In this document: positions 1 through 4,730 of the stretch, one piece after another
Numbering within the stretch: the first letter of the stretch is position 1
How the letters are laid out: the number at the start of each line of letters is the position of its first letter
Assembly: GCA_030837265.1 (NCBI GenBank)
Contig: JAUPKV010000585.1
Coordinates: 1 to 7,446 of the forward strand
Direction: 5' to 3'
Origin: Methanobacteriota archaeon
Lineage (GTDB): Archaea; Halobacteriota; Methanosarcinia; Methanosarcinales; Methanosarcinaceae
DNA: 7,446 bases
Translations under genes and position numbers: made by a program
Notes under the pieces: model-generated
Databases searched by the model: none
What the model was told of the DNA's origin: nothing
What the model saw: the letters and a program-made list of their open reading frames with translations, nothing else

Positions 1-1096
1 CAAAAAACATGTTTGGAGCGCCAATAACAGTAGAATAAAGTGATGGGGCAACGATGCTTAATGCAATCAATCCGAAGCCACTAATTCCAAATATTGACAG
101 AGGGTAGTAACGAGAATCAAAACCTCTTTTTCTGAAAGCTTTTTCAACATAACTCATGGCTGCAAAACAAATCATCACTACCAGAGCTACAATGACAGTG
201 AACCATGAATAGTCATAAACATTAGCAAGTCCGAGTTCAGGGTGGACAGAAGGTAATATGAGCAGTGTACTAATGAAAAAACTGGTTATTCCTACAATTC
301 CAAGATAATCGCTTGACTTTTTATGCAAATTGTTAAGAATATACTGGAATACAGCATACATTAGAGTAATGAATGCGAAGAGAGAAGCTCCTGGCCATGA
401 AAGTTGGTAGGCAGAATACATAATACCAGCTATAATAGAGTATATCAAAGGCTCTCTCATGACCTTAAACTCTTTATTAAACACATTCTCAAAAGTCAGA
501 TTTTTTCTCTTTGCCGAGATCAATGCCAACATGAAAAACATCATGAAAAAGGTGCTGAACAAAGTTTCAGCCACGTGGTGGTCTGTTAAACCGATCATTG
601 AACGGGCCAAAAATTGCCCTGGAGCAAAGGCAATCAAAATTGAAGCTAGTATACCAGTTTTACGGCCTCCTATGTATTTTCCTATATAATAAACAGGAAT
701 GACCGTTAGAGCACCCAGGACTGCAGGGAAGTATGCTCCTATAGTATTAACAAGTTCGGAACTGGGGTGTCCCAAGCCCAGAATTAAGGCAGGTATAGCC
801 ATCATCTGATCAAACAATGGACCGAAATGTATATAGCTGCCATAAGGATAGTTGGTCATTGGGTTATAAAATACTCTATTGGGGTAATTATTAAGAAGAA
901 GATTCAAAGTCCGCATATGATACCAGGCATCATTGGTCACAAATTTTACAAGCCCATTGGATAAGAATACTGTTTTTGCGGGAAGTATTCTTATCCAGAA
1001 GGCTGCAAGAGCAATTATCGAAACTGCCAGGGTATAAGGCCAGCTGGATTTTATTTTAGATTTAAAAGCTAATATTGGGCGACTCAAAATACTCAT
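1..1096 (-). CDS. aglB: AglB/Stt3 oligosaccharyltransferase, N-terminal part (cut by window edge)
   Basis: Translating the minus strand from the ATG at 1094-1096 gives 365 open codons running off the left edge. AglB transfers a lipid-linked (dolichyl phosphate or diphosphate) glycan to Asn in N-x-S/T sequons of secreted proteins at the outer face of the archaeal membrane. Seen here: a first membrane helix at about residues 20-38, then the first acidic metal-binding motif TNDAWYHMR (54-62, D56), YPYGSYIHFGPLFDQ (83-97), the second motif LTDHHVAE (170-177), and YQLSWPGASLF (230-240), all in the order usual for archaeal Stt3. Many hydrophobic helices follow. The C-terminal WWDYG domain and, probably, the sequon-binding loop motif lie outside the window. 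An AAAGGT box seven bases before the ATG supports this start. It stands alone on its 5' side, next to decayed mobile DNA. Family assignment is confident; the glycan and the number of AglB paralogues are unknown. Confidence 0.93.
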   Translation of the reverse strand, partial: MSILSRPILAFKSKIKSSWPYTLAVSIIALAAFWIRILPAKTVFLSNGLVKFVTNDAWYHMRTLNLLLNNYPNRVFYNPMTNYPYGSYIHFGPLFDQMMAIPALILGLGHPSSELVNTIGAYFPAVLGALTVIPVYYIGKYIGGRKTGILASILIAFAPGQFLARSMIGLTDHHVAETLFSTFFMMFFMLALISAKRKNLTFENVFNKEFKVMREPLIYSIIAGIMYSAYQLSWPGASLFAFITLMYAVFQYILNNLHKKSSDYLGIVGITSFFISTLLILPSVHPELGLANVYDYSWFTVIVALVVMICFAAMSYVEKAFRKRGFDSRYYPLSIFGISGFGLIALSIVAPSLYSTVIGAPNMFF

Positions 1097-1172
1097 AAGA
1101 ATACCTTTAGAACGTATTGTGTCAACTGAATAAAATGTTAATCTATGTTACAACTTATTACAAAAATATTCC

Positions 1173-1183
1173 TATATATTAAA
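1173..1183 (-). promoter_or_regulatory. Candidate archaeal TATA box for aglB
   Basis: The minus strand reads TTTAATATATA, preceded by the purine-rich AGAAAAATA that could serve as a BRE. Transcription would start near 1150, giving a leader of roughly 50 bases carrying the AAAGGT ribosome binding site. AT-rich surroundings make chance matches common, so this is tentative. Confidence 0.4.
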
Positions 1184-1271
1184 TATTTTTCTAAATTAAA
1201 AATGTACTCGAATTGTATATCCTAAAGATCAAAGAATTATTAAAAGAGACTGCACTTAAATATGGATATTT

Positions 1272-1289
1272 GGTTCTGTTGTAAAAATC
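1272..1289 (+). repeat. IS6-like terminal inverted repeat, left copy
   Basis: GGTTCTGTTGTAAAAATC matches the inverted copy at 2142-2159 at 17 of 18 positions. The GGTTCTGTTGCAAA core is the kind of end known from IS6/IS240/ISS1-type elements. The two copies face each other over 888 bp. The 8 bases outside each end differ, so no target duplication is visible. No IS6 transposase is readable between them. Confidence 0.5.
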
Positions 1290-1301
1290 AAAAATACAAA
1301 A

Positions 1302-1339
1302 GGGATATTGCAAATATTTCCGACAAAACTCCCGCTAAG
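1302..1339 (+). repeat. Candidate 38-bp Tn3-family terminal inverted repeat (one end only)
   Basis: The segment begins GGGATATTGC at the outer side and ends CCCGCTAAG at the inner side, exactly 38 bp long and 12 bp beyond the transposase stop codon at 1352. Tn3-family ends are typically 38 bp, start GGGG or GGG and finish with CGCTAAG or GTTAAG next to tnpA, so length, position, orientation and both ends agree. The partner end was not found in the window. The middle is AT-rich and not diagnostic. Confidence 0.55.
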
Positions 1340-1351
1340 CCTGTGACCCTT

Positions 1352-1584
1352 TTAAATATCTATGTTTAAGGGCCTTAATTCTTCAGTTTCGGGTGCATTT
1401 CTCGTTTCAAAGGAATATTCTCCAAGAAAGTTTATGTGTTCCCATCCAAGAGGAGAAATGTGTTTTAATAACTCATTGTTAAAGTTACTTGCAGATTTCA
1501 AATAATCGGTAGCTTTCTGCAGGTAAGTGGATTCCATAAGCTTACAGTGTTAATAAGGATATCCAAAGCTCTAGCTTGTTCAAG
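1352..1584 (-). pseudogene. Tn3-family transposase (TnpA) C-terminal remnant, frameshifted
   Basis: The last 61 codons (1352-1537) contain HISPLGWEHINFLGEYSF and end in ELRPL. This is the conserved C-terminus of Tn3-family transposases, such as HINMLGHYSF...LRPL in Tn3 itself. The same homology continues upstream in another frame: LEQARALDILINTVSLWN (1531-1584) lines up with the family's L-V-N-A-I-x-L-W-N block. One lost base near 1532 separates W-N from S-T-Y-L-Q-K-A. The ATG at 1535-1537 is therefore an internal accident, not a start. Roughly 80 residues of a protein usually near 1000 remain; the DDE core, resolvase and res site are missing. A candidate 38-bp terminal repeat lies at the expected place just past the stop. 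A dead relic is much more likely than a functional 61-residue protein. Confidence 0.85.
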
Positions 1585-1678
1585 TCATAATATTCATTGC
1601 TATTCCTAAAAAGAGAAATTAACATAAAATAATTGCAAATGCACAAACAACTTAAATTTTTTATTTTCACTGGATTTT

Positions 1679-1694
1679 AGATAATTATTTATCT
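1679..1694 (+). promoter_or_regulatory. AT-rich dyad with TATA-like centre ahead of the small membrane gene
   Basis: AGATAATTATTTATCT is a perfect dyad with 6-bp arms. Its centre resembles a TATA box and lies about 29 bases before the ATG at 1716, the spacing expected for a leaderless archaeal transcript. A further AGATAAA at 1708-1714 makes a second inverted pair with TTTATCT (1688-1694). An operator overlapping the promoter is possible, but AT-rich sequence yields such dyads easily. Confidence 0.3.
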
Positions 1695-1715
1695 TTTCTT
1701 ATCGTATAGATAAAT

Positions 1716-1871
1716 ATGTCATCATTGCCTTACATTAACATTAGCCCAATAGCATCACCACAGGAGTCTATTTTAATCGTTATGGGTATGTTGATTTTTT
1801 TAATTGTTATTTTCTGCCTTCTTTATCTGCTTGCACGTGATGAGATCTGGGATAAACAGCATAGCATTTAA
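1716..1871 (+). CDS. Small single-pass membrane protein, 51 residues
   Basis: The frame opens at the first ATG after an in-frame TAG at 1707-1709. It encodes a polar N-terminus of about 18 residues (MSSLPYINISPIASPQES), one strong hydrophobic helix at about residues 19-40 (ILIVMGMLIFLIVIFCLLYLLA), and a charged tail RDEIWDKQHSI. That is a clean small transmembrane protein, and by the charges near the helix the N-terminus would tend to face outward. There is no Shine-Dalgarno sequence, but a TATA-like dyad about 28 bases upstream fits a leaderless message. The family is not recognised. It lies inside the interval bounded by the IS6-like ends and beside the Tn3 relic. A chance frame is possible given its length, but a complete signal-anchor layout in random AT-rich DNA is less usual. 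Confidence 0.5.
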   Translation: MSSLPYINISPIASPQESILIVMGMLIFLIVIFCLLYLLARDEIWDKQHSI

Positions 1872-2141
1872 TTCATAAAAATTAGTATATTATCAAGTCT
1901 ACGTGGGTTAAGGAATTTTACCAGCTATAGTAGAGCTTATAAATTGCCTAGCATCCGTCAACTTGATAAAACCTTATACTTTATTTATATGCAATTATAC
2001 TTTATTTTACACAAATTTTCTTAAATCTGTGCATTTTCTTAATAATCTAATTTTAAAGAATACTCGGATATGCAAATCTTTTTAATATGAATGATAGCCT
2101 TTCCTAATTGTGAATGCTTTTACTGATTTGTATAAAAGCCA
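1872..2141. other. AT-rich noncoding stretch with a nested dyad and a 13-bp direct repeat
   Basis: No gene is readable here. A 9-bp perfect inverted repeat (TTATCAAGT at 1890-1898, ACTTGATAA at 1961-1969) encloses smaller pairings such as AGCT/AGCT, making an 80-base foldable block. Just after it TTATACTTTATTT occurs twice (1974-1986 and 1995-2007), 21 bp apart. Whether any of this is transcribed is unknown. Confidence 0.3.
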
Positions 2142-2159
2142 GATTTTTGCAACAGAACC
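2142..2159 (-). repeat. IS6-like terminal inverted repeat, right copy
   Basis: On the minus strand this reads GGTTCTGTTGCAAAAATC, one base different from the left copy at 1272-1289 and closer to the classical IS6-type GGTTCTGTTGCAAA end. It lies 27 bp beyond the stop codon of the orphan gene at 2187-2522. Confidence 0.5.
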
Positions 2160-2186
2160 TTCCGAATTAACCCCCCAACTTGCAAT

Positions 2187-2522
2187 TTACTGCGTCAGAA
2201 TCACACGATCAATGCAAAGCTTGTTTATTCCGCTCTGGGGATCTGAACCAAAATCGCGATAAGCAACCTGAACGTTGAGTTTTCGGAAATACGCCTCTTT
2301 CATTAGATCGTAGACCAGATTATTTGTGGTCACGGAACTTATCGTGGCCCCTGTATGTGCGTTGGCGATACGCAAAAACACTCCTGATTCATTTGCCGGT
2401 TTTACCCCAAACAAGTAGAATTGTTCTCCCGGCTGAACAAGTATTTCGCTAATCGTACCGGCCACCCATTTTAATGGAGGCAGAGACAAAGGTTTCATGT
2501 CAACAGATGTAGTTATTACCAT
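2187..2522 (-). CDS. Uncharacterised 111-residue protein, probably beta-rich
   Basis: An intact 111-codon frame with a good ribosome binding site, GGAGAG six bases before the ATG at 2520-2522. The product has no signal peptide or membrane helix. Alternating hydrophobic stretches (GTISEILV, FYLFGVKP, GVFLRIAN, KLNVQVAYRDFG) suggest a small soluble beta-sheet domain; the C-terminus is KLCIDRVILTQ with one Cys. I do not recognise the family. The gene is about 45% G+C while its flanks are near 30%, and it sits between an IS6-like end and further IS debris, which suggests acquisition or cargo. It has no same-strand partner close by. A run of A/T on the minus strand around 2541-2553 could be its promoter. 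That the frame is real is fairly sure; its function is unknown. Confidence 0.65.
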   Translation of the reverse strand: MVITTSVDMKPLSLPPLKWVAGTISEILVQPGEQFYLFGVKPANESGVFLRIANAHTGATISSVTTNNLVYDLMKEAYFRKLNVQVAYRDFGSDPQSGINKLCIDRVILTQ

Positions 2523-2935
2523 AGGAAACTCTCCAAACCCAAATATTTTTTTAGACAGTTGTGACTAATCTATTACATGGTCTATGTAGTCCATGAAGTA
2601 AAGATATTTTCAGCATTTATTAAAACCAGCCCGGAGGCCAAAACCCAAAGACCATTCCGAACTCTCTACAAAACCCTACACATTATCTTTCTTTGTAATT
2701 GCTTATTTTATGGGCAGCGATGCAAATTTCCTGTAAAATCAAATTACTGGACGATACTTCATATTTAGGGTGGTGATTCAAGAAATTTTAAGATTTTACA
2801 GAAAACTTGTACGCCACCAAATTGAATTACAAACAATACAAGTTTTAGAGTTTTATTTAACTTTTATTACCAAACTCTCTAACTATAAACACCTTAATAA
2901 GAGGCACAAAGATACTTAAGACCAATAAACAATTC
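2523..2935. other. Intergenic stretch without a supportable gene
   Basis: A plus-strand frame at 2577-2768 has no ribosome binding site, shows no recognisable family and has atypical composition, so no gene is called. The one clear structure is a 10-bp perfect inverted repeat, AAAACTTGTA (2802-2811) and TACAAGTTTT (2838-2847), with a 26-base loop. It lies about 90 bases ahead of the IS6 transposase fragment and may be element debris. Confidence 0.4.
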
Positions 2936-3081
2936 ATGGGGAGGTGCTTAGACTTCTATAAACGAAATAGAAAAGCAGCAAAGAGCTTTCTGAAGAAAGC
3001 TTTAGGCTCTAAGCATAATCAATGCCAAGAGTAATAACAGTTGATAAAAATCCAGCTTATCCTGATCCATATATGAACTGA
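2936..3081 (+). pseudogene. IS6-family transposase fragment, frameshifted
   Basis: Two adjacent frames join into one IS6-type segment. The first (from about 2936) gives CLDFYKRNRKAAKSFLKKAL, matching the family's T-L/I-D-F-Y-L-S-x-x-R-x-x-K-A-A-K-R-F-L-x-K-A-L block. The second (3022-3081) gives MPRVITVDKNPAYP, matching the block around the second catalytic Asp (T/V-D-K-N-x-A-Y-P). A single-base shift near 3018-3022 separates them, and a TGA follows at 3079-3081. The N-terminal helix-turn-helix, the first Asp (W-R-x-D-E-T) and the final Glu region are not readable nearby. About 45 residues of some 230 survive, so this is inactive. It points the opposite way from the Tn3 relic and is not framed by the IS6-like ends at 1272 and 2159, so it comes from a separate insertion. 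Confidence 0.75.
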
Positions 3082-3309
3082 TTATTCACTTTTCAGTTCT
3101 CCATAGCCTTTTTTCCCTGGTAGATTTTCACATGCATATTTAGCGTTTCTCCACATTGTCACCCAAGCTTCAAAAAAGCTGCTACCAGCAATGCATGTTG
3201 AGATAGGGATCTTCAAACGGAAAAAGAAGTGATTTCCTACAATCCTTGGTTTGCTTTTTGTTGTCGGGTAAGAGTATCCTGATATATACTTTTTTTTAAT
3301 GTAGGGCTT
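3082..3309 (-). pseudogene. Start-less 75-codon reading frame, probable C-terminal gene remnant
   Basis: The minus strand is open from AAG at 3307-3309, just after an in-frame TAG at 3310-3312, to the TAA at 3082-3084. It contains no ATG or GTG near its beginning. The product looks protein-like rather than random: YISGYSYPTTKSKPRIVGNH, then an aromatic hydrophobic stretch FFFRLKIPISTCIAGSSFFE, then AWVTMWRNAKYACENLPG and a charged end KKGYGELKSE. I do not recognise the family. The likeliest reading is the tail of a larger gene whose front was lost by insertion or deletion, since it abuts the IS6 fragment on its 3' side. A living gene using a non-standard start is possible but has no ribosome binding site support. 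Confidence 0.45.
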
Positions 3310-3440
3310 CTATTCGCTTATTTTCTAAAATCAGTAGAGTGTTGATTGTTAGACGGTTTGGTAATAAGGAATATATTGGGATTTGAAAGTTCTAATGTTT
3401 GGGATTCAATCTAAATTTAAGGCGACGATTGAAAACAAAA

Positions 3441-3460
3441 TTAAAAATAATTAAAATTTA
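3441..3460 (+). promoter_or_regulatory. Candidate TATA region for the secreted protein gene
   Basis: An uninterrupted A/T block, preceded by GAAAACAAAA, lies about 48 to 67 bases before the ATG at 3508. It would place transcription start near 3480 and leave a short leader with the GAGGT ribosome binding site. The exact box cannot be chosen from sequence alone. Confidence 0.3.
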
Positions 3461-3507
3461 GTAAGTCTCAAAATTCAAGACAACGAAGAATAGAGGTTGA
3501 TAGAACC

Positions 3508-3837
3508 ATGAAAGGGAAAATGAAAAGAGTAATAACTATCTTGTTGGCAGTCTTGTTTGTAACAACAATGGCAGCTTCGGCAGTTAGTGCAAGTAGCGTG
3601 GCGAAAGTAGCTACCTCAACTAGTACCGCAACACTGACAGCTTCGGCAGCTTATTATGATGACGGTGACGATTGTGGCAATTATTATTGGTGGTGGTTGT
3701 TGCATCATATTCCTGTACCTCCTCGCCCTGGTCCATGGTATTCCATTGATCAAGTAACACAAATCAACTCAGGAGTACTTAATTCCGGATTGGTAACTAG
3801 TTCAGAAGCACAGGTTAACTCAGTAATCCAAATGTAA
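3508..3837 (+). CDS. Small secreted protein with Asp/Trp/His-rich patch
   Basis: A 109-codon gene with a clear secretory signal. MKGKMKR supplies positive charges, residues 8-25 form the hydrophobic core, and VSA|S at 26-29 fits signal peptidase I cleavage after A28. The mature chain of about 81 residues starts Ser/Thr/Ala-rich, then has YYDDGDDCGNYYWWWLLHH (49-67) with four acids, one Cys, three Trp and two His, then a proline segment IPVPPRPGPWY (68-78). Its tail repeats polar motifs: QVTQINSGVLNSG (82-94) and AQVNSVIQ (101-108), loosely curlin-like in Q/N spacing. It should act outside the membrane, but the role is unknown; metal binding or surface assembly are guesses. GAGGT lies 10 bases before this ATG. 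A second ATG four codons in is an alternative start. The gene is monocistronic, with a terminator about 45 bp downstream. Confidence 0.75.
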   Translation: MKGKMKRVITILLAVLFVTTMAASAVSASSVAKVATSTSTATLTASAAYYDDGDDCGNYYWWWLLHHIPVPPRPGPWYSIDQVTQINSGVLNSGLVTSSEAQVNSVIQM

Positions 3838-3882
3838 GCACAAAATAAGCTAAAATAGTATTTTAAAATCTAATTCAACTTC

Positions 3883-3925
3883 AGAATCATTTTATGGTTA
3901 GAATGATTCTAACCCATTGTTTTTT
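3883..3925 (+). terminator. Hairpin plus T-tract terminator after the secreted protein gene
   Basis: AGAATCATT (3883-3891) and AATGATTCT (3902-3910) form a perfect 9-bp stem with a 10-base loop. A run of six T (3920-3925) follows within ten bases. Position 45 bp past the stop at 3837 fits a terminator. Confidence 0.55.
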
Positions 3926-4009
3926 AATAAATTAACTGTAACTAAAATGAAAAGAATTAAAGGAACTTGAAAAATTAAAAAATTAAGTAAAAATTAAATG
4001 ATGCTTGAA

Positions 4010-4026
4010 TAGTCGCTTTCGGACTA
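4010..4026 (-). terminator. Short hairpin downstream of the minus-strand orphan gene
   Basis: On the minus strand TAGTC pairs with GACTA around CGAAAGC, which can close as a C-GAAA-G tetraloop with one bulged base. It lies 24 bp past the stop at 4050. Further along the minus strand (3966-3999) are several T5-T6 tracts, the signal that archaeal polymerase responds to. Confidence 0.4.
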
Positions 4027-4049
4027 ACTTTACATACTACTTCTTTTTT

Positions 4050-4547
4050 TCAGTGCTCGTTTTTCTTTTCATCAATCTTCGGCTTCTCTTCAGTGGTGCT
4101 GAGATTCACTAATCTGCTCCCAAGAGGAGCGATCGGAAGATTTGCGCCGATAAAAGAACAAACGTTTACCCCTGCAAGTGACCTTCCTGCAATATCGGGT
4201 TTTATCTCAAGCCCTTTTCCGACAGGTACTTTAAGCTTCTGAGGTAGGATTTTCTGAGATTGCGAGGTTGAAAGCCCGGCAAAGGAGACTGAGACAAGTC
4301 TCGGGTGAGTTTCGGGGCTCAGGCGGAGATGTCCGACGGAAGAAAGCCCCAGGTTCCTTTCAGGCGAGAGCCTATTATTGAAATCGGGTAGGACACCATT
4401 TAACTGGTCAACGGAAGGTGCTGAAAAATTAGTTGATTCGTAAGTAGGAGTTATCTTTTTAGCAAGTGTATTTTCTTGTATCTCACGGACTGGACTGACG
4501 GAAAGGTTAGAAGGTAAAGTGGAATCTTCGGATTTACTGTTATTCAT
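4050..4547 (-). CDS. Uncharacterised Ser/Leu/Pro-rich 165-residue protein
   Basis: An intact 165-codon frame ending in TGA at 4050-4052. The product is hydrophilic and low in aromatic residues, with no signal peptide or membrane helix, which suggests much disorder. A central stretch (about residues 58-94) repeats a loose Leu-Ser pattern: RLSPERNLGLSS, HLRLSPETHPRL, VSVSFAGLSTS. Near the C-terminus VNVCSFIGANLPIAPLGS (129-146) is the most hydrophobic part; the end is charged (EEKPKIDEKKNEH). The family is not recognised. G+C exceeds 50% in 4100-4380, well above the neighbours. There is no Shine-Dalgarno sequence, but a TATA-like dyad 30 bases upstream fits a leaderless message. It is convergent with the secreted protein gene and 175 bp downstream of the ABC operon on the same strand. 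A long chance frame in GC-richer DNA cannot be excluded. Confidence 0.5.
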   Translation of the reverse strand: MNNSKSEDSTLPSNLSVSPVREIQENTLAKKITPTYESTNFSAPSVDQLNGVLPDFNNRLSPERNLGLSSVGHLRLSPETHPRLVSVSFAGLSTSQSQKILPQKLKVPVGKGLEIKPDIAGRSLAGVNVCSFIGANLPIAPLGSRLVNLSTTEEKPKIDEKKNEH

Positions 4548-4568
4548 GACTTAAGGATTGTCACGATG

Positions 4569-4583
4569 GTATATCAATTATAC
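4569..4583 (-). promoter_or_regulatory. TATA-like dyad ahead of the 4050-4547 gene
   Basis: GTATAATTGATATAC has 5-bp arms and is centred about 29 bases before the ATG at 4547, consistent with a leaderless start. An outer pair, TCACG (4561-4565) and CGTGA (4583-4587), surrounds it and could be an operator. The call is tentative. Confidence 0.3.
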
Positions 4584-4670
4584 GTGAGCTTTTCTGCATA
4601 CCTTCTGTCACATCAGTGGTTAACTTCTCAAATATGGACAAAATCGTAATGAACGAGCTTGAATACTTCC

Positions 4671-4730
4671 TAAATAATCATTCCATAAATAATCATTCCC
4701 TAAGTAATCATTCCATAAGTAATCATTCAT
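4671..4730 (+). repeat. Four 15-bp tandem repeats overlapping the permease stop codon
   Basis: Four consecutive units of the form TAARTAATCATTCCM (4671-4685, 4686-4700, 4701-4715, 4716-4730) differ at one to three positions. The last unit contains the TGA stop (4723-4725, minus strand) of the ABC permease gene and its last codons, so the array probably grew by slippage from the end of that gene into the 3' noncoding region. Confidence 0.85.

Noticed and set aside
404..689. Two overlapping plus-strand frames.
   Set aside because: They lie inside the aglB gene, whose minus-strand translation contains the diagnostic motifs. They are antisense shadows.
1535..1537. ATG as a genuine start for a 61-residue protein.
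   Set aside because: Transposase homology continues upstream in another frame across a one-base loss, so the ATG is internal to a broken gene.
2577..2768. Plus-strand frame of 63 codons.
   Set aside because: No ribosome binding site, no recognisable domain, atypical composition and no partner. It is compatible with a chance frame in noncoding DNA.
2945..3015. Apparent branched RNA: TGCTTAGA (2945-2952) pairs with TCTAAGCA (3008-3015) around the hairpin AGCTTTC-TGAA-GAAAGCT (2984-3001).
   Set aside because: The same bases encode the IS6-type transposase block LDFY...KAAKSFLKKALGSK, which explains them. The pairing is probably coincidental.
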